Positions 9,916 to 21,653 are shown, counted from the stretch's first letter. The stretch: 64,000 bases of DNA from Plantago ovata (GCA_028274465.1 CM051456.1:81764753-81828752), one strand, 5' to 3'. Program-made: numbers and translations. Notes: generated by a model not told the origin, from the sequence alone.

Positions 9916-10962
9916 ACATCTGCAGCTGTTGCATTCATGGACTGATTATCAGTCTCAGCAACATTTGCAGCTGCTGTCTTCTTTGACTTCTTGTCAGCAA
10001 GCTTAGGTCCATTCTGCTTGTAGAAGGCTTTTCCCACATTGCATACAGATTTCTTAATCGGCAATGGGTTTATTAGCTGAATCCTGAAGTGTTCAAGGAT
10101 GTAGCATATTTTCAATCCATACATCACTGGAAAGGTAGGTGAGACTGTGTTGTCTTCAACCTTTACCTTGAACTTAGTAACACAATCAACAAGTCTGTTG
10201 AAAATGTACTTAGCCCAGTTGAGCTCAGTTTTATTCTCATGGATATGCATCAGCAATGGCCACCTTCTTAAGACAACTTGGTCAATTCCTCCAACTTGGG
10301 AGTCTAAGACTTTGATTAGTAGCAGAGCTACCAGACCAAGCGAATGGCAGAGATGATTCCTCTTTACGCGCTTTGTCCAAGTCACGGGAGAAATCTCGCC
10401 TTTCTTCATTCTTTCATTTCTGACATCACTGTAGAAGGCTTCAATTTCTTCATCACTGGCAGTGATGTCATCTTCAGTTCCAGTAGTTGGAATCTGAAAG
10501 ATGTTTGCTAAATCAATCCATTTCAGGATGATTTGCACACCTTGAACTAAGGTAGAAATCACTTTTTCAGTGACTCCTTGTCCGTCAGTAAGAGTTTGGA
10601 TTTCTGCATTGTTGTAGAATTCCATTGTGTCCAACATGCTCACTTTCTTAGTGCGAGCAGTTATGAAGAAAAAAAAGGCCTTGTTGATTAGTCAAGTTCA
10701 ACGCCTCTTCGTTTTCTTCGTCCAAATCTTGTTCATAGAAGTATCGGATATACTTCTCTTTGGAAAATCCGGCCCACTGCATCATCTGCTCACACTTTGC
10801 AGTGTCAAGATATGCAGGCGGCATGGGTCTTTTGGTTATTCGGTCGTTTTTCAACAAAATTTTCATTACGTTTGCCGGATTTTCAACCGGAGTAGTGCTT
10901 TTTCCAGTACTGTCTGCCTTAGATGACTTCGAGGTCTTAGATGATTGTCTCTTGGGAGCCAT
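9916..10962 (-). pseudogene. copia extra 3' gene (ORF3), copy 2
   Basis: Starts at the ATG at 10962 (MAPKRQSSKTSKSSK). The N-terminal part is basic and Ser/Lys-rich, followed by a conserved block with KEKYIRYFYEQ. A frameshift near 10650-10680 separates this from the main block (10643-9916) with EAFYSDVRNERMKKG, HSLGLVALLLIKVLDSQ and NRLVDCVTKFKVKVEDN. It then passes into [12 protein letters not shown] and VAET-type repeats and is cut by the Athila pol junction. One hydrophobic stretch of about 12 residues is too short to span a membrane. Function unknown; SIRE elements are known to carry an extra, often called env-like, ORF at this place. Confidence 0.65.
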
Positions 10963-11112
10963 CTCTTATATAGTAGGAGAGTTTTTAATAAATGTACAAA
11001 AAAGAGAGTTTTTCTTTTTGATCGGAGGTACAGTGAATTCAAGGCACAGGCTAGAGAATTTGCAGAGAAAGAAAATGCGAGTTAAAGAATTTTGTCTTTC
11101 TCTAACTCTTCA

Positions 11113-11122
11113 TTTATATAGT
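11113..11122 (-). promoter_or_regulatory. TATA box upstream of copia ORF3, copy 2
   Basis: Minus-strand ACTATATAAA, 160 bp upstream of the ORF3 ATG, conserved in all three copies. Suggests that ORF3 is transcribed from its own promoter rather than only from the LTR. Confidence 0.5.
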
Positions 11123-11560
11123 GTCTTTGTTGTGTGAGAAGCTCAATGGTTTTGAGTTCTCAGCAAGGGTAAAACAGAAATTCATTTGTGTTAGTGGAGC
11201 CTTTGCATTAAATGCATAGTGGACCACTAACAAAAACCGTCAGACCATACTTTCTCTTTGTAATATCAACCGTTGCATCAAAAACTGCTTTAAAATCAAT
11301 GGCCACGATTGTATTTCATGTCATGATTAACAACGAGTTTATCTGTGCCACGATTAACGTCACAAATTGATTTTACCTTGATTCACGGGATTTGATCTCT
11401 TTTACTCCAACGCTAATGACTTGCTGAAGTAAATAAGGATCTTTTCAGCGATTTTATTCAACTTGAGTTTATCACTTACCTTTTTAGGTAACAAGCCTTG
11501 TATTTGCTGAAAATTTCCCTTTAATCAAATATCTCATATTTCTTTAAGATATAAGACATT

Positions 11561-11917
11561 TCTGACTTCCCGTCTCAGTAAATTCTTCTTACATTGAGAT
11601 ATCCTTAGGTAAAATCTGAGAAGTCTTCTTGCTCTTTGCTGAGTTCCCGTCTCAGATTTTCTTTTGATACTTGAATACCTGTTTCAGTATCTTTGATTGT
11701 CTGAATGCCAGTTTCAGCCATCTTTAAAGTTTTTCTTTACTGAGTACCCGTCTCAGCAAGTGATCAAGTTTCCTAACAAATACCCGATTTGAAGAATTTA
11801 CTTGCTGAATGCCTGTTTCAGCAATCATGTGGTGTACTATCATTTCTTTTTAGAAGAAATTAGTGAAAGGGACTTTATGTAAGCATACTTTGGCTTGCCG
11901 AATGCCTGTTTCAGCAA
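11561..11917. repeat. hairpin array between pol and ORF3, copia copy 2
   Basis: Seven related dyads in about 360 bp. Examples on the plus strand: CTGAGTTCCCGTCTCAG (11639-11655), GATACT...AGTATC around a CCTG loop (11666-11691), CTGAATGCCAGTTTCAG (11701-11717), CTGAGTACCCGTCTCAG (11740-11756), a stem TTGCTGAA/TTCAGCAA with loop TGCCTGT (11802-11824) and a similar one at 11895-11917. The first (11561-11579) is imperfect. The stem changes in a compensated way between units. Lies between the pol stop and the ORF3 promoter and does not code. Confidence 0.7.
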
Positions 11918-11936
11918 TCTACCAAATGTATCCTTA

Positions 11937-14900
11937 CTATTGAGGTAGTTCAATTAATCCAAGGTTATACCTTAGCATTGCGAACCTATTATCTGGTAGG
12001 GGCTTGGTAATGATGTCAGCAAGTTGATCATCAGTACCTACTTTCACAACCTCAATGTCTCCTTTTTTCACATGATCTCTAATGAAATGATGTCTAATAT
12101 CAATGTGCTTTGTCCTTGAGTGGAACTTAGGATTTTGCGTGATAGCAATAGCACTTGTATTATCACAAAAGATTGGTGTTTTCTTTGTAGAAATACCATA
12201 ATCTCTTAATTGTTGCTGAATCCATAGGATTTGAGCTGTACAACAACCAGCCGCAATGTATTCAGATTCAGTAGATGAATTGGCAACACAAGTTTGCTTC
12301 TTGCTGAACCATGATATTAATCTAGTACCTAGAAACTGACAAGTTCCAGAGGTACTTTTTCTATCAAGAGTTGATCCTCCATGATCAGCATCAGAATAAC
12401 CAACCAATTCCAATCCCGAATCTTTAGGTTACCATAATCCAACATTGACTGTATCTTTGACATATTTCAGTATCTTAAGTGCCTTTTTGTAGTGTGATTC
12501 TCTTGGATCAGATTGGAATCTTGCACACACACAAACAGCATACTGAATGTCAGGTCTACTTGTTGTTAAATACAACAAAGAACCAATGAGCTTCCTATAC
12601 TTGTGTTCATCAACACTCTTATCTTATTTAGTATAGCCCAATTTGGTACCAACACTCATAGGGATCTTTTCAGGTTTTTCTTCCTCTTTGATCCTGAACT
12701 TTATGAGCATTTCCTTTGCATACTTTGCTTGATTTATGAATATTCCATCTTTGAGTTGCTTGACTTGCAATCCTAGGAAATAATTCAATTTACCCATCAT
12801 ACTCATTTCAAACTTGTTTGACATGAGTTTGGCAAAATCATCACAAAGTTGCTTGTCCTTAGATCCAAATATTATGTCATCCACATAAATCTGGACTAAG
12901 AGTAATTTACCATCATGTTTCATGGTAGATAAGGTTTTTTCAACTTCACCTTTCTTGAACCCATTATCCAGCAAGAACTTAGCTAAGGTATCATACCAAG
13001 CTCTTGGTGCTTGCTTTAGACCATATACAGCTTTCTGAAGCTTGTATACCATCTTGGTTTCTAAGGGAAGTTCAAAGCCAGGGGGTTGTTCCAGGTATAC
13101 TTCTTCAGCAAGTTCACCATTTAGGAATGCACTTTTAACATCCATTTGATAAACAATGAAGTCATTGTGAGCAACAAAGGCCAAGAAATGCCTAATTGCA
13201 TCCAATCTTGCAACTGATGCACAAGGCTCATCATAGTCCAATCCTTCAGTCTGACAGTAACCTTGAGCAACTAAACGTGCTTTGTTCCTTGTTACTTCTC
13301 CAGACTCACTCAGCTTGTTTCTGAACACCCACTTTGTACCAATTGATTTCTTTCCTTCAGCAAGGGGTACAAGTTTCCAGACTTTGTTCATTTCAAATTG
13401 ATCCAGTTCTTCTTGCATTGCCTTGATCCATTCAGAATGCTTTAAAACTTCTTCTATGGTCTTGGGGTTCAATTTCTGAAACAAAACAAGAGAACAAAAC
13501 TTCTACTTCTAAGACGTTAGCTTCTTCAGCAAGGTCTTGATTAGTAGATACTTGGATCTAGTCACTTGACGTTTGTCAATATCACCAATCATATCCGTAG
13601 AGGGATGATCTCTAATCCATTTATTAACAGGTTTTATGTTCTTTGGATCTGGATAAGTTTGCTCTTCAGCATGTGACTCTTTAGTATGTACTTGCTTAGT
13701 ACTACTGGTATCTTGTCGTGTCTCTGTTGAGATTGGTTCATCAGCAACTGCTTGTTCAGCATTGATGGTTTGAGGTAACTCGTCAGTAGGCACAGGAAGT
13801 TGCATAGTTTCAGCTACATCCGGAGCAACTGCGTCTTTTGCTGGAAATTCTTTGTCATGAACTATATTTATCTTGTCACGACTCGGGGGAGGAGAGTCAT
13901 TGTCAGAATCATCATTTAGTTCAATTGATTTGACTTTCCTAACATCAGATTCAGTTCTTTGCTCGTGTATGAGTAACTTCTTCATACAATCTGATATTTC
14001 TTCTTCAGCAGGAACTCCTTGTGACTTTTCATAGAATAAAACATGCACTGATTCTTCAATCTGTTGTGCCTTTTTGTTGTAAACTCTATAAGCTTTACTA
14101 TGCAAGGAGTAACCAAGAAATATCGCTTCGTCTATCTTTGGTCGAAATGTTCTTAAGTATTCTCTACCATTGTTAAGAACAAAGCATTTGCAACCAAATG
14201 CTCTTAGATGGGTGATGTTAGGAGGTCTTCCAACAAATAACTTATAGGGAGTTGTGTTGTATTCCTTAGTTATCAAACATCTATTTTGAGTATAGCAGGC
14301 GGTATTAATCGCTTCAACCCCGTAAGCTTCACTTATTTCAGTGTCAGCAAGCATTGTTCTAGCTGCTTCCTTAAGGGTACGATTCTTCCTTTCAGCAACA
14401 CCATTTTGTTGAGGTGTCCTTACTGAGGATAACTAATGTTGTATGCCTTTTGAAGTGCAATACTCAGTTATGTACTGGTTTACAAACTCAGTACCATGGT
14501 CTGTTCTTATGACTTTTACCTTGTCAGTTTTCATGACTTCAAGCTTATTCAGCAAGTTAGGTATTTCAGTCCTTGTTTCAGACTTGTGCTCGAAAAATAC
14601 TACCCAAGTGAATCTTGAATAGCCATCTACCACCACCAGACCATACATCTTACCAGCATAGCTTGTTGAAGAAGATTCAAACAAGTCCATGTTCAAGAGT
14701 TGTAAAGGTTTTGTAGTTGACGGTACTGCCTTGTTCTTAAAAGAAGATTTGGTTTGCTTTCCTTGCTGACATGCATTGCAAACACCATCCTTCTTAAAAG
14801 TAACCTTAGGTAATCCAACTACAAGTGCCTTTTTAGACAGCTTATTCAGCGTCTTGAAGTTTAGGTGACTTGTTCGTTTATGCCATAACCATGCTTTTTC

Positions 14901-15332
14901 AGCAAGGCAATCATGATCTGAGACAAGGCATTTTTCAATGATTGCTGAAGACCAATCTACAGTATACAAACCTCCTGATCTTCTAGCAACCATAATAACC
15001 TTCTTTGTCTCAAAGTCTATAAGTTTACATTCATCGCTTTTGATTTTGATGAAGTATCCTTTATCAGCAAATTGACTCATGTTGAAAAGGTTAAACTTAA
15101 GATTTTTGACATAAAGAACTCCCGAAATGGTAATGCATCCTAATTTCACGTCACCATAACCTCTAGTAGAACCAAAGCCTCCACCAGCAAACCATATTGT
15201 TGGACCTTTAGACCACCGTCTATAGTTTATAAGGTTTTTCTTGTTGCCCGTCATGTGCTTTCCACAACCACTGTCAAAGTGCCAAATTGCATTGTTTGTC
15301 TCCGTGGCTAAAGTCTGCACAATCAAGAGCAA
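11937..15332 (-). pseudogene. copia pol: protease-integrase-RT-RNase H, copy 2
   Basis: Nearly all in one frame. Protease has the copia active site WHFDSGC (about 15275). The GAG-pre-integrase zinc finger (H..H, CNACQQGK) and the integrase core follow (MDLFESS..., DHGTEF, QQNGVAERKNR with the catalytic Glu). RT (13484-12624) has [21 protein letters not shown] and the catalytic YVDD (12876-12887); RNase H (12413-11937) has SDADHGG, SSTESEYIA and RTKHIDIRHH. In-frame stops: TAG in place of CAG near 14430, TAA near 12622 and TAA near 12423. A compensating frameshift lies near 13500, just before RT. Not expected to work. Confidence 0.88.
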
Positions 15333-15476
15333 ACAAGTTAATTATCCAACATTGGATGTCCATTAACATGTTCAAGAAAGCGTCCAGTGGAAACCCACTT
15401 GAGTTTTTCAACTTTGACTTGTTTTCTACTTGCTGAGGAACTAGAAGGTTTTGAGCCGAAAGACTTTTGATCATTG

Positions 15477-17730
15477 CTAATCAAGTCCACTTTCTGATGT
15501 GGTTTCTTTCTCGGTTGACCTTTTTTCTTTTCTGGCAAGGTTCCTTCTAGTCCTAGCGTTTTGAGTTTTGTCAGAACTCTTAGGCTTGGTTTTGTTCATC
15601 TCTTTGAAGTATCTTTGCTGACTTTGCTTATACTCATGAAAAAGTTGACTTTGCTTGGTTTTGAAACCAAGTCCAATTTTCGGAGAATGCTGAGCTTTTG
15701 TCTCAGCAACCTTACTTGATTCAGGTTTGTCAGTAAAGGTCTTCTGATTACTTTTAGTAATCTTGCCTTTTGACTTAACAAATTGCTTTTCAGCAACTTG
15801 TTTGGCGGAATGCTTTACAACATCCTTTTTCTTAACAATTTGCTTTTCAGCAACCTGTTTTCCTTTTAAAGTCTTGTTACATTGAGTAGCAACAGCGGGC
15901 TTTACGGTCGTAGGTACTTGATTGCATATTTCAGCAACCTTAGATTGACCAATCTGATAGAGTTCTGGTTGACCACTATCAGTTGCACGAACAAAGGTAA
16001 TAGGTGATTTGTCTTTTCTCAAGATTATTTCATCATCACCTTCATACGTTGCACCTAAACCTTCTTTCTGAGATGGATCTCTCGGATAAGAGTTTAGTTC
16101 AGTCAGCGTATTACTCGCATCAGCATAAGATTTGAAATTGATTTTCATCTTTTTCATTTCTTGTATTTCAGCAAGTAACTTTAGAATTGAGGACTGATAC
16201 TCTTCCAATTCTATTGCCTTTTGAGAATTCATCTCTGTAGCTTCAGCAATTAACTTCTTGAGACGCAATATTTCAGCATCCTTCTTTTCTGACTCTTCTT
16301 TCAGCAAAACATACTTTTCAGTAATTTGCTTGGTCAGAGATTCAGCATTTTCTACATTATCTTGCTGTTTGCTCAGAGTTTTCTCAAATCTTTCGATTTC
16401 TCCTTGAATTCTATCAAGGTCAATATCATCTTCACTTTCTGATTCAGAGTCAGTGGTAGGACTATTTACCTGACCGACCATGATGCAGAATTCGTAGTTT
16501 GACACATCTAGATAAGTTTCCATAGCTATTCCACATACTTCCTTGCCAATCTCTACATCAAGAGTGGATTCTTCTTCTTCAGTGTCTGAGCTCTCTACCT
16601 CACTGTCTTCAGAACTAGTATCAATGCACAGCGCATCGATTTTTTCTTGAAGCTTTTTCTTTTCTTCAGCAATCAAATCCCTTTTGAACTTCTTCTTCTT
16701 TTCAGCAGATTTGCCTTTCAGCAAAGGACAATTTGCTTTGAAGTGTCCAGGCTTTTTGCAGTAAAAGCAGAGATCATTACCAACTGCTGGTTCTTCAGAA
16801 GAATTTGCTTGCTGAGCTTGTTTTTCAACGAGCTAGCTTCATTCTTGTATTTATGATAGTTGTTACCAAGATGCTTTTTCAGCTTCTCTTTTGCTTTTCG
16901 CCTTTCAAGTTCCTTACTGATGAATTTCTTCATGTTTTTAACAACTAAAGCATTTTCATTAGCAGGCTCTTTATCATTCTTCTTTTCAGAAGATGACGGC
17001 TTTGCAGCAAGAGCAATGTTTTCTGATTTTTCAGCAAACACATTTTCTCTTTGCTTTGTCTCGTAGTTGATAGTAGCAAGATGAGAGAACAACTCTGTAG
17101 GTGTGATATTTGGCATTCCTTGATTATGATAGAAATTCTGAGTATGGATCGACTCTTGGTTCAGACTTCTAATAATGGTTTTCACCTTCTCAAAATCTGA
17201 ATAGAAATTTCCAACTCCTAAGGCAGCCATGTCACTTACTAGAGTTGTGAATCTGAAATCCAAGTCGTCTAGTGACTCATTTGTACCTTGTTTAAAGTCC
17301 TGGAACTCTAACTTAAGCACTTCGAGTTTGTTTTCCTTGGTTTTGTCAGATCCAGCGCAAAGATCTTGAACCATTTTCCAAGCTTCCTTAGCAGTTTTGG
17401 CACCCCACAGTTTGCACTGTATAGTATCCGGAGTTGATCGAATAATGATGTTTCTTGCTTGGCCATCAAGACGGAATTTTTTGGATCATCGGAAGTCCAT
17501 TCCTCTCTTGGTTTTGGAACGACAGTATTAACCGGTTCTCCTTAGATAGTTTCCTTTCCAGCTTCCATGGTTTTGTGAGGAAAGCTTCTCTCAAGTTTAG
17601 TGATCTTGATAGGTCCATCATTTATGACAGTGACCATTTCATCACTAATGGCCTCAAGATGTAGCATCATGTTGTTTCGCCATTTTTCATAGTTTTCCAG
17701 CTTCAACAAGGGAGCGTCTCCTAAAGACAT
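15477..17730 (-). pseudogene. copia gag, copy 2
   Basis: Starts at 17730 (MSLGDAPLLKLENYEKWRNN), a typical SIRE/Maximus-type capsid start, 100 bp downstream of the PBS. A stop near 17542 and frameshifts near 17380 and 16820 break it. A CCHC zinc knuckle (CFYCKKPGHFKANCP in copy 3) is encoded around 16730-16770. The C-terminal half (16724-15477, 415 codons) has an acidic Ser/Asp-rich stretch, a long coiled coil of Glu/Lys/Leu heptads around codons 105-210, then Lys-rich repeats with VAEK/VAET. Nucleocapsid and virus-like-particle assembly are the expected roles. Many VAE/LAE/IAE codons come from the TTGCTGAA octamer. Confidence 0.85.
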
Positions 17731-17828
17731 CCTGTCAGCAAAAGACTACCAAACTGATCAAGTGAGAGTGATTTACGGAAAGCACCTAAGGGGATCTAGG
17801 TTCAGTGTTGAAGGATAAAGAACCTCCA

Positions 17829-17840
17829 GCTCTGATACCA
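17829..17840 (-). other. primer binding site, initiator tRNA-Met, copia copy 2
   Basis: On the minus strand TGGTATCAGAGC, complementary to the 3' end of plant initiator tRNA-Met, the usual primer of plant copia elements. It lies two bases inside the LTR boundary at 17843. Confidence 0.9.
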
Positions 17841-17842
17841 CT

Positions 17843-18128
17843 TGTTAGTCCCTTTAAACAACAAGAAAAGACTAGAGGGGGGGGGTGAATAGTCTTTTCA
17901 AACTTTCGTCGTTTAAAAACTTTCTCAACAATTGTTTATTACTTTTCAGTAATGAGTTTGCTCATACTTAACTTTCTCAGCAAGTACTAGTTACTTTTCA
18001 GTAACGAGATTTACTGGTACTTTAAAAACAGAGTGCGAAAGTCTTTATACAATAAGAGCTTTTCAGAGAGTGCTAGTTTCAGCAAGTAAGTGGAGTGGCA
18101 GTGTACAAAAAGTAAAGCTTGCTGAAAA
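17843..18128 (-). repeat. copia copy 2 5' LTR, inner part
   Basis: Plus-strand view begins TGTTAGTCCC (the LTR's CA end on the minus strand). It is interrupted at 18128 by the CACTA element. The last three bases AAA (18126-18128) are the target duplication. TTTCAGCAA/TTTCAGTAA motifs repeat here every few tens of bases. Confidence 0.85.
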
Positions 18129-18150
18129 CACTACAAGGAAAACTAATTTT

Positions 18151-18475
18151 AGCGACGGACTCCATCCGTCACTATAGGTTAGCGATCCGTCGCTAAACAC
18201 CAATAGCGACGGAAAGCCCGTCGCTAAATAGGACGTCGCAAAAAGTGGCGTCGCTAAAAAATAAAGAGACAGTTAATATTATCCGTCGCTATATGTAGCG
18301 ACGGTTCAGTTTATCCGTCGCTATATTGTCGTTGACCAACAAAGAGACGGATGACTTTATCCATATCTATAAATAGCGACGGATTATGTATTCCGCCGCT
18401 AAAGGTAAGGGACACGTGTCATTCCCTTGCGAGGTGAATTTGGCGACGGATCAACTAATCCGTCGCTAACTTCTC
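18151..18475. repeat. left subterminal repeats of the CACTA element
   Basis: At least ten copies of TAGCGACGGA or its complement TCCGTCGCTA, mostly as head-to-head pairs that would fold back. Mirror-image copies lie at 21358-21632 at the right end. These are the likely binding sites for the element's accessory DNA-binding protein. Confidence 0.8.
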
Positions 18476-18749
18476 TGATTTTTTTTTAAATTGATTTTTT
18501 ATTTTACTGAAGTTATGTGAAAAATTGTTATTTTAACTCAAAATTGAGTACGACTAACAAAATATATACGATTGATTCATTTTACGATAATCGAAATTTC
18601 AATAAAAAATCCAAAATTGTACGTACAAAGAAACTAAAAGGTACGAACATAACCATAAATACTAAAATGTACCAAACATAACCATGAATACTAAAATGTA
18701 CCTAAAAAAATTTATTTGTTCTAAACATATCATTCAACAAACAAAAAAT

Positions 18750-19538
18750 TTATTTGTCCGCCCAATACTGCTTCCACAGGGGCCACTCCTCCTCCGCAAT
18801 CCACCCCGGCTTCTTCCCCGATGCCTTCATCTTGGCGACCTTCTTCCGGAAGGCTTCGGAGCCTTCATGTTCGAAGGCATACCACAACTCCAATTTGAGC
18901 TTGTTGGGGAGCAAGAACTTCTCCTACATTTCAGAAAGTATACAAAATTCAGACTAACATATATATAACACGGTGACTAACATATCACCCAAATAATTGC
19001 ACATTGTCCTATTTCAACTAACACACGGTGACAAACATATCACCCAAACAATTGCACATTGTCCTATTTCAACTAACACAGGTGACTAACATATCACCCA
19101 AACAATTGCACATTGTCCTATTTCAACTAACACACGGTGACTAACATATCACCCAAGTAATTGAGAACATACCACTTAAACCATACGAGAAGAAGAAGGA
19201 TTACTAACCTCCAGAGCATTCCAAATCTCCGCCTTCCGCTCCGGAATGAAAGTATGCCACTGGGCTCCAAGTGGTGGCAGAGCCACTTTCTTTGTGGATT
19301 CCTTGCTGATGAACTGCGCAGCATCCCTCGGCATCAACATGTTGCAATAAAGTACACAAATTAATCCAACTAAATAAAACATACAATACCAAGTAAAGAC
19401 CTATTCATGTACTTACACATGCCCAGCCATGGGCCAGACGACGAGCTTGCCATTCACCCGCTCACCCGCCACGTACACCTCCCCCGTGTACCCATCATCC
19501 GGCAGGTTTGCAAACACGTCTGGGCCACCAACGTTCAT
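18750..19538 (-). pseudogene. small spliced gene or gene remnant of the CACTA element
   Basis: Three coding blocks can be joined on the minus strand. Block 1: from ATG 19538 (MNVGGPDVFANLPDDG...VWPMAG) to a GTAAGT donor near 19418. Block 2: about 19365-19209 (MPRDAAQFISKESTKK...KAEIWNALE) ending at a GTTAGT donor. Block 3: from an AG acceptor at 18924 to the stop at 18750 (EKFLLPNKLKLELWY...WKQYWADK). The Trp-rich C-terminal block recalls the second, DNA-binding gene of plant CACTA elements (Ptta/En/Spm, Transposase_24-like). Upstream exons may be missing. The exon model is inferred from splice signals only. Confidence 0.5.
18971..19160. repeat. 55-bp tandem repeat inside the CACTA element
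   Basis: About 3.5 copies of a 54-55-bp unit starting at 18971, 19026, 19080 and 19135 (each CGGTGACTAACATATCACCC or close). They lie within the presumed intron between blocks 2 and 3. Each unit has a GGTGA...TCACC dyad. Confidence 0.8.
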
Positions 19539-21357
19539 TGTCTGTACGCATAAAATTGAAGTTTGAACCATGCATGATAATTTATAACAAAAAATAAAGT
19601 CTAACTTATAACTTATCTTAAGGTTAGTATATATACAACTTCTTACGAATATTTTTGTTTTGCATGATTACCGAAGTACAAACACCATATTTAACTTATA
19701 ACCTTTCCTTGGTTTACATGATTACCGCAATACAAACTTTCTTTGCTTTTCAAGACCCCGACTACACTTGATTGTTAGTTAACTTATTGTCAGTTAATAA
19801 GTTGTCACTTAATAAGTACAGACGAGGACTCGGAAAGCAAGGAAAGTTTGTAATGTTTACTCTATGGATACCAGGAAATAAATTCCATTTATTAGTAACA
19901 ACGGCATTAATTAAATACAATGTTCACAACACAATGGGTGTTCAGTTAAATACAATCAGTTTGCTTAAATGTCAGTAAGGCTTACCAATGGGTGCAAACC
20001 AATAAAACGCTTACTGATCGACAGTAAACATATAGTATTAGTTATCACCCAATGTAAGCCTAATCCAACACTTCCAAACTAATATATGTATATCATCATT
20101 ACACCTATTCATTTCAATGAAAAACAAACTCTTATGTGTGTTCAGTCAAATACAATCAGTTCGATTAAATGTTGGGGAGACTTTTCTATGAGACCTAACC
20201 AATGTAACGCTCATTGGTCGATAGTAAGCATATACTATTAGTTAGGGCCCAAGAAAAATCTTACCAACACACAGAAACCGATTATAATAGCATCATCACA
20301 CTTAATAGCTTATATAACATAATTAAAATAATTAACATAATTATAATTATCAGAACTAAGTAGGCAGAATTTTAATCTTTTTAATTAATCAAACTTAATC
20401 CAACTTAATTCAAAATTTAACAAAATATTAAGCAAATTTAACATAAATATTAAGCATGAATATAATTCATGAAAACAGAACTAACTTAAGCAATTTAACA
20501 GAACTAACTTAAAGCAAATTTAACATGCATATTAAGCATGAATAACCAATTTAATATGAATAAGGTATTAACATGAATATTATGATATCCAATTCCATTT
20601 AACATGAATATTATGATATTCAATTAACAGCAACATAATCCTACTAAATTACAGAATAGATTGATAGATTACATCTATTTCAATATACTTTAACAAACCA
20701 AAAATTACTCGAAATTAATATAAATAATTAAATTAACTAATTAACATAATTAACCAGATTTATGTAACTGAATTAATCTATATTATACTAATTACAGTTA
20801 ATATAATCAATTAACAGCCTCTCATTAATTAAAACAAATTTATAAAATTAAATAAGAAATCGAAAAAATGGAAGAAAAAACTGATTATTCCTATACAACA
20901 TATATAATCTAACAATTTACAACTCGAAAAATCATAATTAACCACAAAAATTAGAAAGCCCCAAAAAATAGGGTTAGGGTTCTAACCTTTTATTGGGCAG
21001 AGAATCTGAGGTGGTGGCAGTGGTGGATTTGAGGCACCGTCGAATCCTCTACATCCACAAACAAGAAACACAAACAAAGGGAATAAGATAGAGTCAGATT
21101 CGAAACCAAATCAGAGAGAAAGGTTAAAACGAAATCAAATCGATTCAAAACCAAATCAGAGAGAAACCAAATCGATTCAAAACATTAAAACGAGACTTAC
21201 CGTGGTGATGTCGTCGAGGTGGTGGAGCCGATCCGTGGTGGTGCTGGTGGTGGTGGATTTGAGATGGGAGGAGAAGAGGAGTTAGGGTTTGAAATTTGGA
21301 AGGGAGAAGTGAATGAATATGTCTGTCTGTACAGACGATGCCGTCTGTATAGTCGAC
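19539..21357. other. AT-rich non-coding interior of the CACTA element
   Basis: No coding frame above background on either strand. The right third (21000-21300) has a GA/GGTGGTGG-rich stretch that resembles a 5' leader and promoter region for the minus-strand gene. Nothing else is recognisable. Confidence 0.5.
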
Positions 21358-21653
21358 ATTTAGCGACGGATAGACGGATCGCTAAGTGTTCATTTATTTT
21401 ATTTTTTTCAATTTTCTTTATTCTGGTCAATAGAGTTAGCGACGCATAGACTTATCCGTCACTAATTTAGCGACGGATAAAATTTATCCGCGCTAGGTTG
21501 ATGCCGGATTGACCCTTTCCAATGACGAACTGGCGTTAGAGCGTTTAGTTCGTCATTATCCGTCGCTAACCGTAGCGATCCATCGCTAATTAGCGACGGA
21601 TAGTATCCGTATCTACTTATCCGTCGCTAAATGTCTGATTTCTTGTAGTGAAA

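Larger units (their letters stand above)
18129..21650. mobile_element. non-autonomous CACTA (En/Spm) transposon, 3522 bp
   Basis: The ends are CACTACAAGG... and ...TTCTTGTAGTG, a terminal inverted repeat of about 12 bp, flanked by a 3-bp target duplication AAA (18126-18128 and 21651-21653). The subterminal regions are packed with the 10-mer TAGCGACGGA in both orientations, as expected of CACTA transposase binding sites. The empty site is visible in copia copy 3 (TGCTGAAAACTAAG, near 59500), which confirms the boundaries. There is no catalytic transposase (TNPD-like) gene, only a small minus-strand gene, so it would depend on a helper. Confidence 0.92.

Noticed and set aside
10210..10320. Transmembrane segment in copia ORF3 (env-like protein)
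   Set aside because: The hydrophobic run LGLVALLLIKVL is only about 12 residues and sits in a charged region.
19161..19364. Plus-strand frames overlapping the CACTA gene
   Set aside because: They are shadows of the minus-strand coding blocks, which have splice signals and a Trp-rich conserved style.
20300..20900. Very AT-rich block as a possible origin or matrix attachment region
   Set aside because: Simple AT-rich interior of a CACTA element; no specific motif supports such a role.
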